Of a DNA stretch of 64,000 nucleotides, positions 34,322-44,177 are shown piece after piece. Under the pieces are notes generated by a model that saw nothing but the letters and a program-made list of their open reading frames with translations, was not told the origin of the DNA and made no database searches. The position numbers were made by a program, and so were the translations under genes. Each line of letters begins with the position of its first letter. The first letter of the stretch is position 1. The stretch is from Mogibacterium sp. (GTDB taxonomy: Bacteria > Bacillota > Clostridia > Peptostreptococcales > Anaerovoracaceae): NCBI GenBank assembly GCA_017512145.1, contig JAFWHB010000028.1, positions 1 through 64,000 on the forward strand, written 5' to 3'.

Positions 34322-34344
34322 TAGTTCTCGCATAACCGGGGCAA

Positions 34345-34749
34345 TTATTTGATGAATTTGTCTATTGCCCGGTTGAGTTCTTCAAGAGCGTCTATATCAT
34401 CATTCTTGACAGCGTCAACGATGCATGTCGACAGATGTTCCTTGAGAATGACTCTGCTCACAGAGTTGATTGCAGACTCGATCGCAGAGAGCTGTATCAG
34501 TACTTCTGAGCAGTCTCTGCCGTTCTCCACCATCCTGCGGGTAGATTCCATGTGACCGATTATCCGGGACATCCTGTACAGGACTTTCTTGGTATGTTCT
34601 TCGGAATGAATATGTCCGTGGTCATGGTGGTGAGAGCCGTCGCTGTGGACATGAGTGTGTGTATATTCATTCCCTTGTTCATCTATATGTGTATGCTCAT
34701 GAAAATGTTCATGAGTGTGCTCGTGTGTATGTTCTTGCTCGTGAGCCAT
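34345..34749 (-). CDS. CsoR/RcnR-family metal-sensing repressor with a His-rich N-terminal extension
   Basis: A 134-residue protein. Residues 55-134 are a CsoR/RcnR all-helical repressor with Cys in GRDCSEVLIQ, His and Cys in ILKEHLSTCIV (the metal-binding C-H-C set). Residues 1-53 are an unusual extension with nineteen His residues (motifs EHTHEHTHEHFHEH and SHHHDHGHIH) and few hydrophobics. The core C-H-C pattern suits Cu(I); the His-rich tail suggests nickel, zinc or cobalt buffering. It is divergent from glsA; an operator-like G/C tract repeat is at 34812-34830. GGAGGTAGG precedes the ATG. Confidence 0.87.
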   Translation of the reverse strand: MAHEQEHTHEHTHEHFHEHTHIDEQGNEYTHTHVHSDGSHHHDHGHIHSEEHTKKVLYRMSRIIGHMESTRRMVENGRDCSEVLIQLSAIESAINSVSRVILKEHLSTCIVDAVKNDDIDALEELNRAIDKFIK

Positions 34750-34811
34750 AATCCTACCTCCGAATCATTCTTACTAAGTTACAATATAATATCAGAGAAC
34801 TGCAGATTATG

Positions 34812-34830
34812 TAACCCCATAGGGGGGATA
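34812..34830. promoter_or_regulatory. Putative CsoR-type operator
   Basis: TAACCCCATAGGGGGGATA is an imperfect palindrome with C-tract and G-tract halves around a short AT centre, the pattern of CsoR/RcnR operators (TACCCC-TA-GGGGTA types). It lies 63 bases upstream of the repressor start, so autoregulation is likely. Confidence 0.6.
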
Positions 34831-34947
34831 GAGACGCGATGTGATACTTCCAAAGGACTGCGACATGCTGTATAATTAACCATTAAGGCTGAGAGGAGAT
34901 CTGATAATAATAGGGCCTTTCAGCCACTGTTATGTAAGGAGATAGTA

Positions 34948-35991
34948 ATGCCTAATACCCCTAATACAATTGAAAGACAGTATCAGCTGATAGATACTGA
35001 GAAGTCCAAGGAGATAATCCAGAGAGCGATGGACCTTGCGAGGGAAGAGATACCCAAGGGCCATGTAGCGACATATATTCCTGAGCTCGGCAGAGTAGAT
35101 CCGCATCAGCTCGGAATATGCATCTATCCGCTCACAGGAGAGAAGATCTGCCTTGGTGATTACAATGTCAGATTCACTATGCAGTCAGTATCCAAGGTAA
35201 TTATGCTGATCGTGGCTCTTGAGATATGCGGCCGCAAGAAGGTATTCGAGAAGGTCGGTGCTGAGCCATCAGGTGAAGCCTTTGACTCCCTTGTAGAGCT
35301 CGACATGAATAACGACTCAAGACCATACAATCCTCTGATCAATTCGGGAGCTCTCGCTGTATGCGGCCTGCTGCTTCCTGAGGTTTCATTCCAGGACATG
35401 CTGAGATTCTCAAGAGAGATCTGCTCAGACCCGGGGATCACGCTGAACGAGGCTGTATTTGATTCAGAGATGAAGACATGCTCGAGGAACAGATCGATCG
35501 CTTATCTGCTTGAGAGCAAGGGAATCATCACTACCGATGTTGAAGACACACTCAGGTTCTACACCAAGATGTGCTCTCTGAACATTACAGCTGAGTCGCT
35601 CGCCAATCTCGGCAAGAAGCTTGCCAATGATGGCGTCTGCATGAAGACCGGCAAGAGATTCATGTCATCCCGTACGGCACGTATCGTCAAGACTCTGATG
35701 CTGACCTGCGGAATGTACGATGGATCCGGGACTTTTGCCATCATGGTGGGCATCCCGACAAAGTCAGGAGTAGGTGGAGGCCTCCTCTCTGTCTCGGATA
35801 AGAGAGCAGGGATCGGAGTCTTCGGGCCGGCTCTCGATGCACAGGGCAACAGCATCGCAGGCTGCAAACTCTTAAGAGAGATATCCAATGTACTCAGACT
35901 CAATCTCTTCTACGATCCTGAATGGAATAAGGAAGACGAAGAAGAAGATTCGGTTGCTGTAGATATGATCGAGGCGTCAGTCGGAATATGA
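34948..35991 (+). CDS. glsA: Glutaminase A
   Basis: A 347-residue serine-dependent glutaminase of the beta-lactamase-like fold. The catalytic Ser-Xaa-Xaa-Lys is MQSVSKV; other conserved segments are ELGRVDP, NPLINSGA, the NRSIAYLL region and SGVGGGLL. It converts glutamine to glutamate and ammonia. The last 25 residues are an acidic tail (EDEEEDSVAVDM) beyond the normal end. TAAGGAGA precedes the ATG. The stop overlaps the start of the LOG gene by four bases (ATGA). Confidence 0.93.
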   Translation: MPNTPNTIERQYQLIDTEKSKEIIQRAMDLAREEIPKGHVATYIPELGRVDPHQLGICIYPLTGEKICLGDYNVRFTMQSVSKVIMLIVALEICGRKKVFEKVGAEPSGEAFDSLVELDMNNDSRPYNPLINSGALAVCGLLLPEVSFQDMLRFSREICSDPGITLNEAVFDSEMKTCSRNRSIAYLLESKGIITTDVEDTLRFYTKMCSLNITAESLANLGKKLANDGVCMKTGKRFMSSRTARIVKTLMLTCGMYDGSGTFAIMVGIPTKSGVGGGLLSVSDKRAGIGVFGPALDAQGNSIAGCKLLREISNVLRLNLFYDPEWNKEDEEEDSVAVDMIEASVGI

Positions 35992-36581
35992 ATATAACTG
36001 TATACTGCGGAGCACATTACGGCAGAGATCCGGAATTCGCTGAGAGAGCGAGAGAACTCGGAGCCTGGATGGCGGAGAATGGCCACAGGCTCGTTTATGG
36101 TGCCGGTGATGTAGGCACTATGGGCGTCATAGCTAACGCAGTCCTTGATAATGGCGGCGAGGTCGTCGGGGTCACACCGGATTTCTTCGTCTTTGCCGAG
36201 GAGATACATGACAAGCTCACAGAGCTTGAGGTGGTCCCGGATCTTCCGGAGAGAAGGAGCCGCATGATACAGCTCGGGGAAGCCTTCATCGCACTTCCGG
36301 GCGGCACAGGCACACTTGATGAGATCACCGAGGTCATAACCCTGACAAGACTCGGCAGGCTGGGCGAAACAATAAGACCGGTCATGCTGTACAACATAAA
36401 TGGCTTCTACGATCATCTTCTCAGCTTCTTCGACAGGGTAGCTGACGAAGAGTTCTTCGGAAGGAAGGACAGAGAGAACATCCATGAAGTCAAATCTATA
36501 GAAGATATTGAGGAGATCCTCAGGCTTGCCGGTAATCCGGATATTGAGAGAAATACACTTTATACTGCTAACGAGAATTAA
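35988..36581 (+). CDS. LOG-family protein (TIGR00730)
   Basis: A 197-residue Rossmann-like protein with the LOG motifs: the N-terminal VYCGAHYGRDPEFA, the ERRSRMIQLG loop and ALPGGTGTLDEITEV (PGGxGTxxE). Plant and some bacterial LOG proteins cleave cytokinin nucleotide 5'-monophosphates to free bases plus ribose 5-phosphate; in clostridia the natural substrate is unclear and may be a purine monophosphate. It overlaps glsA by four bases and the ABC gene by one, so the three are translationally coupled. Confidence 0.9.
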   Translation: MNITVYCGAHYGRDPEFAERARELGAWMAENGHRLVYGAGDVGTMGVIANAVLDNGGEVVGVTPDFFVFAEEIHDKLTELEVVPDLPERRSRMIQLGEAFIALPGGTGTLDEITEVITLTRLGRLGETIRPVMLYNINGFYDHLLSFFDRVADEEFFGRKDRENIHEVKSIEDIEEILRLAGNPDIERNTLYTANEN

Positions 36582-38641
36582 TGAAGAATCTGTTCAGAAC
36601 ACTCATCCCGCATAAAATGACCGCATTACTTGTTCTACTTCTTATGGTAGGACAAGCTTATTGTGAGATGAATCTGCCGATGTACACTCAGAATCTGATC
36701 GACACCGGCATTCAGAACAGAGGAATAGAGCATGTAATGCCTGAGGCGGTCACTTCAGAAGAACACCGGGCAGCAGCGGCTTATATGGATACAGAGCAGA
36801 GCAAGGTCTGGGAGGATTCATATGAGCAGGATGGGAATGTCCTCCGCCGTATAGAGCTCGAAGAAGATGTCCTCGATGAATATGATGCTCTGATGCTCGA
36901 TCCGCTCGCAATGAGATATGCAGACAAGATCGGAGAGACTTTACCTGATAAGCTTGACGACGATGACCGCAATCTCATAGCAATGGGCATCCAGTACGCA
37001 GGTGACTGCGACGCTGAGGCAGGCCTTGATATGCTTGCTATCCAGAACAGATATATGTGGCGGTGCGGAGGCATGATGCTGCTGATGTCGATCATTGTTC
37101 TCGTCTTTACCACAGGAATATCATTCCTTGCCGCCAGAGTAGGCGCGACCATAGGAAGAGACCTGAGGGCAAGGCTGTTCAGGAATGTAATGTCGTTCTC
37201 ATCAGCTGAGATCTCGGACTTCCAGACATCCTCACTCATTACGAGGGCGACCAATGACATCCAGCAGGTCCAGATGACAGCAACAATGGCTCTTCGTATG
37301 ATGCTGTTTGCGCCATGCATCTGCACCTGGTCGATCATCAAGGTTTATCAGACACACGCACACATGAACTTTGTCATCGTGACCGGAGTCATCGCCATCC
37401 TGCTGATGGCTGTAGTGCTCTTCGCTGTAGCAATGCCAAAGTTCAGGATAATGCAGACTCTCGTGGACGCGCTGAATGCGGTCTCAAGAGAGATACTTAC
37501 CGGTATCCAGGTCATAAGAGCATTCGGAAGAGAGAAGACCGAGGAGAAGAGATTCGATAAGGCCAATAAGGATCTGTACCGTAATCAGCTCTTCGTCAAC
37601 AGGACTATGATATCCATGAGCCCGATCCTGATGATCATAATGTATGGCCTTTCTGTGTGGATCACATGGGTCGCAGCAGGAAAGATCGACATGGGTGAGA
37701 TGCAGGTCGGCACGATGACTGCATTCATTGCATATTCGATGGAGATCGTATTCTCATTCCTGATGATAGCGAGTATGGCAATATTCCTTCCAAGAGCAGG
37801 AGTTGCTGCAGACAGAATATACGAAGTCCTCAATACATCATCGTCAGTCACAGATGCTGAGGCTGCTTCGGAGCTGCCATCAGACACCGAAGGCTCTGTA
37901 AGATTTGAACATGTAACATTCAGATATCCTGATGCTGAAGAGGATGTCCTTACAGATATAGATTTTACCGCAAGAGCCGGAGAGACTACTGCGATCATCG
38001 GATCGACGGGCTGCGGCAAGACGACACTTATCAGCCTCATCCCGAGGTTCTATGATGTCACCTCAGGAAGGATCACAATAGGCGGCAAGGACATCAGAGA
38101 TGTGACCATGCATTCTCTCAGACAGGCCATCGGTTATGTTCCTCAGAAGGGCATCCTGTTCTCAGGAACCATCGGTGAGAACCTCAGATGGGGAGATGAG
38201 AATGCATCAGCCGAAGACCTTGAGCAGGCCGCAAAGACTGCCCAGGCGCTCGGATTCATCGAAGAGAAGAAGGATGGCTTTGACAGCGTGATTTCGCAGG
38301 GCGGAACCAATGTCTCAGGCGGTCAGAAGCAGAGACTTGCCATTGCAAGGGCACTTATCAAGAAGCCGCCGATCCTGATATTCGATGACTCATTCTCGGC
38401 GCTCGACATGAAGACTGATATCGCTCTCAGAAGAGCTCTGGCAGAGACGACATCAGCATCCACTAAGATAATAGTTGCTCAGAGAGTAGGAACCATCCTG
38501 CATGCTGAGCAGATAATTGTACTTGATGAAGGCCGTATAGTCGGCAAAGGAACACATTCCGAATTAATGAAGAGCTGTGAAGTCTACCGCGATATCGCAA
38601 GATCACAGCTATCAGAAGCAGAACTCGAAAGAAATGCCTGA
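36581..38641 (+). CDS. ABC exporter half-transporter with a degenerate catalytic site and a large loop insertion
   Basis: A 686-residue fused membrane/ATPase subunit. The nucleotide domain has Walker A GSTGCGKTTL, signature VSGGQKQRLAIARAL and Walker B ILIFDDSFSALD, in which the catalytic Glu after Walker B is Asp. That is typical of the non-catalytic site in heterodimeric exporters (BmrC/D, LmrC/D, TM287/288). An acidic insertion of about 120 residues (about 40-165) separates the first two membrane helices and would lie outside the cell. It overlaps its partner gene by eight bases. The substrate is unknown. Confidence 0.9.
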   Translation: MKNLFRTLIPHKMTALLVLLLMVGQAYCEMNLPMYTQNLIDTGIQNRGIEHVMPEAVTSEEHRAAAAYMDTEQSKVWEDSYEQDGNVLRRIELEEDVLDEYDALMLDPLAMRYADKIGETLPDKLDDDDRNLIAMGIQYAGDCDAEAGLDMLAIQNRYMWRCGGMMLLMSIIVLVFTTGISFLAARVGATIGRDLRARLFRNVMSFSSAEISDFQTSSLITRATNDIQQVQMTATMALRMMLFAPCICTWSIIKVYQTHAHMNFVIVTGVIAILLMAVVLFAVAMPKFRIMQTLVDALNAVSREILTGIQVIRAFGREKTEEKRFDKANKDLYRNQLFVNRTMISMSPILMIIMYGLSVWITWVAAGKIDMGEMQVGTMTAFIAYSMEIVFSFLMIASMAIFLPRAGVAADRIYEVLNTSSSVTDAEAASELPSDTEGSVRFEHVTFRYPDAEEDVLTDIDFTARAGETTAIIGSTGCGKTTLISLIPRFYDVTSGRITIGGKDIRDVTMHSLRQAIGYVPQKGILFSGTIGENLRWGDENASAEDLEQAAKTAQALGFIEEKKDGFDSVISQGGTNVSGGQKQRLAIARALIKKPPILIFDDSFSALDMKTDIALRRALAETTSASTKIIVAQRVGTILHAEQIIVLDEGRIVGKGTHSELMKSCEVYRDIARSQLSEAELERNA

Positions 38642-40496
38642 ACAAAGCAACAATTCACAACAGAATAACAGGCAAAGGAAGAGGAGAGGCGGCGGCCCGT
38701 CTGCCGTTCTGGCTCCTGGCGAGAAACCTAAGAATTTCCGCAAGGCTATAAGTGATACCCTGAGTTACATGGGAGGGTACAAGCTTGCGGTGGTTCTTGT
38801 TGTTTTCATTGCAGCGGTTGCTACGGTATTTGAGACTGTCGGGCCTAAAGTCATGGGAAGAGCCACGACTTTGCTTGCCGAAGGCGTCATGGCTAAGATC
38901 AGAGGCACCGGAGGTATCGACTTTGACGCAGTAGCCAAAGTTCTTCTGCTCACACTGTTCCTCTATGCTGTCGGTGCTATCGCGCAGTGGCTTCAGGCAC
39001 TTATAATGACCAATATCACCCAGAAGATAGTCTACAGGATGAGAAAGGATATCTCTGAGAAGATAAGCCGCATGCCTGTCGGTTATTTCGAAAGAGTGCA
39101 GACCGGTGAGATCCTCTCGAGGATCACCAACGACGTCGATACTCTCGGACAGGCGCTGAGCCAGAGCATCTCGAACTTCATCTGGGCGATTGTGAGCATG
39201 GTCGGAATAGTAGTTGTCATGCTGACCATCAATGTGACGATGACGCTTATCGCACTTCTTGTTGTTCCGCTCTCAGCTGTCGTAATGGCACTTCTTATCA
39301 AGGTGTCGCAGCCTCACTTCAAGGCTCAGCAGGAATACCTCGGAATAATAGACGGACATGTTGAGGAGAACTTCTCAGGACACCTCGTCATCAAGGCCTT
39401 CAACCGCGAAGAGCATGTTACGGAAGAATTTGCAGAGGCAAATGAGAAGCTTTATGAATCCGCCTGGAAGTCACAGTTCCTCTCAGGTCTCATGAGACCT
39501 CTGATGAGGATCGTCAGCAACCTCGGATATGCTGCAGTCGCTATTTCCGGAGGAATATTCTGCGTAAAGGGCATGATCGGAGTAGGAGACATTCAGGCCT
39601 TTGTACAGTATGTCAAGAACATCGGCCAGCCGATACAGGAAATAGCTCAGATCATGAATCAGGTCCAGTCGATGGCAGCAGCTGCTGAGAGAGTCTTCGA
39701 ATTCCTGAACGAAGAAGAGGAAAGTGATGCACCTGATGCTGTCATAATGCCTGATGATATCAACGGAGCAGTTGAATTTGATCATGTTTCATTCGGCTAT
39801 GATCCTGACCACATAGTCATCAAGGACTTCAGCGCTAAGATAGAGCCAGGCCAGAAGATTGCTATAGTAGGACCGACAGGAGCCGGCAAGACAACTATGG
39901 TCAAGCTCCTGATGAGGTTCTATGATGTAAACAGCGGCGCTATCCGCATAGACGGAAGAGACATAAGAGAGGTTACAAGAGAGAGCCACAGAGATAATTT
40001 TGCTATGGTTCTTCAGGATACATGGCTCTTCAAGGGAACCATTCGTGATAATATAAGATATGGCAAGGAAGATGCGACTAACGAGGAGATAATAGCAGCC
40101 GCCAAGGCAGCTAAGGCTCATCATTTCATCAGGACACTGCCGGGTGGCTACAAGATGGTCCTGAATGAGGATGCTACTAATATCTCCGAGGGCCAGAGAC
40201 AGCTCCTTACCATAGCAAGAGCGATACTTGCAGACAAGAAGCTTCTCATACTTGATGAGGCGACATCGTCTGTAGATACAAGAACAGAAGAAGAGATACA
40301 GAAGGCTATGGACGCCCTGACGAAGGGCAGGACAAGCTTCATAATAGCACACAGACTGTCTACCATACGTAATGCAGATCTCATTCTCGTTATGGATCAT
40401 GGTGACATCGTGGAGCAGGGAACACATGAGGAACTGCTGGCTAAGAATGGCTTCTACGCAGAACTTTACAATTCGCAGTTCGAGCATGTTGCATGA
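38634..40496 (+). CDS. ABC exporter half-transporter, catalytic partner
   Basis: A 620-residue subunit with six membrane helices and an ATPase domain: Walker A GPTGAGKTTM, an atypical signature NISEGQRQLLTI (usual LSGGQ), and Walker B LLILDEATSSVD with the catalytic Glu intact. The complementary defects (Asp in the partner's Walker B, degenerate signature here) fit one functional and one weak ATP site. The N-terminus is a basic Gln/Asn-rich tail. ATG 38634 is preferred to an upstream in-frame ATG inside the first subunit. Multidrug or lipid export is a family-level guess. Confidence 0.9.
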   Translation: MPEQSNNSQQNNRQRKRRGGGPSAVLAPGEKPKNFRKAISDTLSYMGGYKLAVVLVVFIAAVATVFETVGPKVMGRATTLLAEGVMAKIRGTGGIDFDAVAKVLLLTLFLYAVGAIAQWLQALIMTNITQKIVYRMRKDISEKISRMPVGYFERVQTGEILSRITNDVDTLGQALSQSISNFIWAIVSMVGIVVVMLTINVTMTLIALLVVPLSAVVMALLIKVSQPHFKAQQEYLGIIDGHVEENFSGHLVIKAFNREEHVTEEFAEANEKLYESAWKSQFLSGLMRPLMRIVSNLGYAAVAISGGIFCVKGMIGVGDIQAFVQYVKNIGQPIQEIAQIMNQVQSMAAAAERVFEFLNEEEESDAPDAVIMPDDINGAVEFDHVSFGYDPDHIVIKDFSAKIEPGQKIAIVGPTGAGKTTMVKLLMRFYDVNSGAIRIDGRDIREVTRESHRDNFAMVLQDTWLFKGTIRDNIRYGKEDATNEEIIAAAKAAKAHHFIRTLPGGYKMVLNEDATNISEGQRQLLTIARAILADKKLLILDEATSSVDTRTEEEIQKAMDALTKGRTSFIIAHRLSTIRNADLILVMDHGDIVEQGTHEELLAKNGFYAELYNSQFEHVA

Positions 40497-40531
40497 AATT
40501 CAATCATTATTAAGAAGGGAGCTAAACAACA

Positions 40532-42241
40532 ATGAGGACTTACAAGGAAGAGTACAACTACTGGCTGGATTCTGCTGTAATCGACAACAAGACCAGAGAA
40601 GAGCTCGAGAGTATAGCAGGCAATGAGGCCGAGATCGAGGGGAGATTCAAGGCCATGCTTTCGTTCGGAACTGCCGGCCTGAGAGGAACAATGAAGGCTG
40701 GTATAGGCTGCATGAATGTCTATACTGTCAGATATGCAACACAGGGACTTGCTAATCTCGTAATCTCTAAGGGCGGACAGATCGGCGGAGACTCTCCTGA
40801 GGGCAACGGAGTTGCGATCGCGCACGATTCAAGAATCAATTCAAGACTCTTTGCAGAGGAAGCTGCTTCTGTACTTGCTGCTAATGGCATCAAGGTTTAT
40901 ATCTTTGACGACATGAGACCTACACCGGAGCTTTCATTTGCTGTAAGAGAGACAGGATCCATCGCAGGCATCAACATCACAGCAAGCCACAATCCTAAGG
41001 AATACAACGGATATAAGGCATACTGGGCTGACGGAGCTCAGCTCGGACCTGAGCACGCAGATGTTGTAAGTGCTGAGATCGCTAAGATAGATATTTTCGA
41101 AGACGTCAAGACCATGGATTACAACGAAGCTCTTGAGAAGGGCCTCATCGAGATCCTCGGTGATGAGATGGACGAAGTATATATCTCAAGAGTCATGGAG
41201 ACTTCAGTAACAAGAAAATATATCGAGGAAGTCGGACCTGAGATGAAGATCGTCTTCACACCGTTCCACGGCGCAGGCTACAAGCTTGTTCCTGAGATCC
41301 TCAGAAGACAGGGATATGGCGCAATCATTCCTGTTAAGGAGCAGATGATTCCTGACGGCAATTTCCCTACAGTCAAGTCACCAAACCCTGAGAACACTGA
41401 AGGCTTTGCACTTGCTATCGAATATGCTAAGAAGAACGGCGCTGAGCTCGTTATCGGCGTAGACCCTGACAGCGACAGATGCGGTGCTGTAGTCAAGGAC
41501 GGAGATGATTACAAAGTCCTCAGCGGCAACCAGATCGCATGCCTGATGCTCGACTATATCATCACCATGAGAAAAGAGCTCGGAACAATGCCTGAGCGTC
41601 CTTTCGTCTGCAAGTCCATCGTTTCCACAGTAATGGCTAACAAGATCTGCGAGATGAATGATGTCAAGATGTTCGAAGTTCTTACAGGATTCAAGTTCAT
41701 CGGCGAGAAGATCAAGCAGTATCATGAGACTGGTGAGTACAGCTTCATATTCGGATTCGAAGAAAGCATCGGATTCCTCGGCGGCACATATGCAAGAGAT
41801 AAGGATGCTGTCTTTGCTGCAATGATGATGGCTGAAGTAGGCTGCTACTACAAGGCTAAGGGAATGTCAGTATACGAAGGACTTCAGGAGCTCTACAAGA
41901 AGTACGGATACTACATTGAGAACACTGAATCTGCAGTATTCGAAGGATATGATGCTCAGGACAAGATGAAGGCTGTAATGAGCAATATCAGAGCTGACCA
42001 GCCGGCTGAGATCGGTCTTAAGGTAACAGGCCTCAAGGACTATATGACAGATATCCCGGGATTCACCAAGAGCAATGTTCTGTTCTATGATCTTGAAGAC
42101 GGATGCGCTGTTGCAGTAAGACCTTCAGGAACAGAGCCTAAGGTCAAGACATACGTAATGGCACAGGGTGCTGACGCAGAGCAGGCAGAGGCCCGCCGCA
42201 AGGCTATCCGTGAGGCAGTAAATAAACTTCTCGAGGCATAA
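40532..42241 (+). CDS. pgcA: Phosphoglucomutase / phosphomannomutase
   Basis: A 569-residue alpha-D-phosphohexomutase of the Gram-positive PgcA size. The phosphoserine loop is ITASHNPKEYNGYK, the metal loop GVDPDSDRCG and the sugar-binding loop GFEESIGFL; the phosphate-binding RPSGTEPKVKTY lies near the C-terminus. It interconverts glucose-1-phosphate and glucose-6-phosphate, linking the ROK glucokinase product to UDP-glucose and cell-wall precursors. AAGAAGGGAG precedes the ATG. Confidence 0.94.
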   Translation: MRTYKEEYNYWLDSAVIDNKTREELESIAGNEAEIEGRFKAMLSFGTAGLRGTMKAGIGCMNVYTVRYATQGLANLVISKGGQIGGDSPEGNGVAIAHDSRINSRLFAEEAASVLAANGIKVYIFDDMRPTPELSFAVRETGSIAGINITASHNPKEYNGYKAYWADGAQLGPEHADVVSAEIAKIDIFEDVKTMDYNEALEKGLIEILGDEMDEVYISRVMETSVTRKYIEEVGPEMKIVFTPFHGAGYKLVPEILRRQGYGAIIPVKEQMIPDGNFPTVKSPNPENTEGFALAIEYAKKNGAELVIGVDPDSDRCGAVVKDGDDYKVLSGNQIACLMLDYIITMRKELGTMPERPFVCKSIVSTVMANKICEMNDVKMFEVLTGFKFIGEKIKQYHETGEYSFIFGFEESIGFLGGTYARDKDAVFAAMMMAEVGCYYKAKGMSVYEGLQELYKKYGYYIENTESAVFEGYDAQDKMKAVMSNIRADQPAEIGLKVTGLKDYMTDIPGFTKSNVLFYDLEDGCAVAVRPSGTEPKVKTYVMAQGADAEQAEARRKAIREAVNKLLEA

Positions 42242-42245
42242 TATA

Positions 42246-43328
42246 ATGAAAGAAGACAGGATGATGACGCTGACAGGGGTGCTGGCAGCCATTATGGCGC
42301 TGCTGTCATTCTCTGTCGGCAAATGGATCATGGGGGGTGTGATCCTGCTGCTTGCATTTGGTATCTTCTATAACAGAGGATTCGGCAAGTTCAATGACAG
42401 GAGCATATTCGAAAAGCTTATCAGAACAGATCTCACAATTGAAGAGCTGTATGACAAGATCAAGGACACAGAGACTCCTCTCGGCAAAGCGTGGATCGCA
42501 GAACATAAGGGCTTCAAGGGCAAGAGCATTGTATTCGGACCTGATATTTTCAAGGACTGCGTAGTGGTCTCGAGGAGGAAGGGTGATATTGATGTCAAGC
42601 ACATCACCCTGATCGACAATATCATCAGGAGCGAAGAGGACGAGTACAGATTCAAAGACTTCATAGATCCTAAGGAGGCAGAAGTCACTCCTAAGAGATA
42701 TTCCATATTCGTTTCGTTCAAGCTGGCCTCTGTAATGCTGGTAAAGCATCTTACCGAGCTGGTAGAGGCTCTCGACAAGGACCGCAGTGTCACTGCCCCG
42801 GACAAGTATGATATCTTCAGGTTCTACTATCACAATTCGACCGAAGGATACTTCTTCGATGAGGAGGGCAATGAGATCCTCAGAGTTGAGAACAGCTATC
42901 ATCCTTTTGCTGCCAGAGTTCTGGACTCTGAAGGCAGCGAGATGGCATCTGTCAAGGCACGCGCCTTCAATGGCAAGGGCATAGTCATAGACAGCGCGGG
43001 ATTTGATCTCTTTGCGGACGGCGAACACTTTGGCAATATCACAAGGAGCAAAGTCAACGGAAGTGACGTCTTCACTGTAGATACTGATTCAGGAGAGTTC
43101 CTGGTGAAGAGCTTCCCGGCTTGCGTAAGGGCTAACGTCGGATGCAATTACACCATTGAGAAAGACGGCAGACAGCTTGCTGTAATCGGCGGATCTCCGA
43201 ATATTCTCTTTGATACAGTCGGAAGGGCACAGAATGATGTCATTCTTTCATATGATGACGATTATCTTGTACTGTATTCAATAATCGAAATATTCATCAT
43301 GACACTCAACAAGCAGTTCCTTAAGTAA
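42246..43328 (+). CDS. Uncharacterised protein, N-terminal membrane hairpin
   Basis: A 360-residue protein not assigned to a named family. Two N-terminal hydrophobic segments (residues 6-22 and 25-42) anchor it. The rest is soluble. The C-terminal half (about 205-355) is beta-rich with repeated short units such as FDLFADGEHFGNITRSKV, reminiscent of the LURP-one/tubby-like barrel, but I cannot be sure. It starts four bases after pgcA and may share its transcript. Confidence 0.65.
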   Translation: MKEDRMMTLTGVLAAIMALLSFSVGKWIMGGVILLLAFGIFYNRGFGKFNDRSIFEKLIRTDLTIEELYDKIKDTETPLGKAWIAEHKGFKGKSIVFGPDIFKDCVVVSRRKGDIDVKHITLIDNIIRSEEDEYRFKDFIDPKEAEVTPKRYSIFVSFKLASVMLVKHLTELVEALDKDRSVTAPDKYDIFRFYYHNSTEGYFFDEEGNEILRVENSYHPFAARVLDSEGSEMASVKARAFNGKGIVIDSAGFDLFADGEHFGNITRSKVNGSDVFTVDTDSGEFLVKSFPACVRANVGCNYTIEKDGRQLAVIGGSPNILFDTVGRAQNDVILSYDDDYLVLYSIIEIFIMTLNKQFLK

Positions 43329-43387
43329 CTGCAATTATGCTATAATTTTACGGATAGAGATTTAGGCTAACCTGATGGGAGGATATT

Positions 43388-44164
43388 ATGAAGAAAATAC
43401 TTCTGCCGCTCGAAGAGACTGAGAGAAGTCTCAAGGCACTTCATTATGTCAGCAAACAATACACACCTGAGGATGCTGAGATCGTTCTCATGATGGTGGA
43501 CGAGACAGTAGGTTACGCTCTTAGATCTGAAGCAGAGGCTACAGCTATCAAGGCGGTCGAGGAGAAGATCGATGTCATCGCTGAGACTCTTGAGGGCTTC
43601 AGAGTCACTAAGAAGGCAGCTGTCGGTAAGGCCGGAGTAAGGATAACAAGAGCAGCCAGAGAACTCGGAGCAGATCTTATCGTCATGACTAAGTCATCTA
43701 AAGACGATATGCTCAGCTCGATTGGTTCGACAGCAGAATATGTTATCAACCATGCTCCGTGCGAGGTTCTGATCGTCTGCGAGGCTATCAACAGCAGGAA
43801 CGATTACAGAGGTCTCATCTACAGAACTGCATCATCTGTGGTCAATCTCAGAGGACAGCTTGGCAACAAGCAGAGCGAGTGCCTGCTTCCGAGCGTCAAT
43901 GTAGACTGCATCTATCGCTTTGATGTAACTGTGGGCAGGATCAGGTTCTACCATACATCATACAACCCGGATACCAGGAACTGGGATCTGCCGCCTGCTA
44001 CAGGTCAGGACATGATGAAAGACATCGTGGCAGGAGAATCTGTGGACATCCTTGTCAAGGCTGACAGCACTGACGGCAAGGCTGACAGAATCAGGATCGT
44101 CAACAGAGACATGAAGAAAGAAGCTGTTTTCAGCTATAAGATCAGCAGAGCTCATTCAGAATAG
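43388..44164 (+). CDS. Universal stress protein-like, with C-terminal extension
   Basis: A 258-residue protein. Residues 1-138 form a UspA fold, ending in the ATP-motif-like GADLIVMTKSSKDD and the strand APCEVLIVCE. The remaining 120 residues are not a second Usp domain and contain many charged beta-strand-like stretches; their role is unknown. GGGAGG lies seven bases before ATG. It is the last gene before the SCIFF locus. Confidence 0.8.
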   Translation: MKKILLPLEETERSLKALHYVSKQYTPEDAEIVLMMVDETVGYALRSEAEATAIKAVEEKIDVIAETLEGFRVTKKAAVGKAGVRITRAARELGADLIVMTKSSKDDMLSSIGSTAEYVINHAPCEVLIVCEAINSRNDYRGLIYRTASSVVNLRGQLGNKQSECLLPSVNVDCIYRFDVTVGRIRFYHTSYNPDTRNWDLPPATGQDMMKDIVAGESVDILVKADSTDGKADRIRIVNRDMKKEAVFSYKISRAHSE

Positions 44165-44177
44165 GGCATCGGCTGAG

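Noticed and set aside
34552..34875. Open frame opposite the His-rich CsoR-type gene with Met/Val-rich translation
   Set aside because: It is the antisense of CAC/CAT His codons and has no ribosome binding site; the opposite strand encodes a clear family member.
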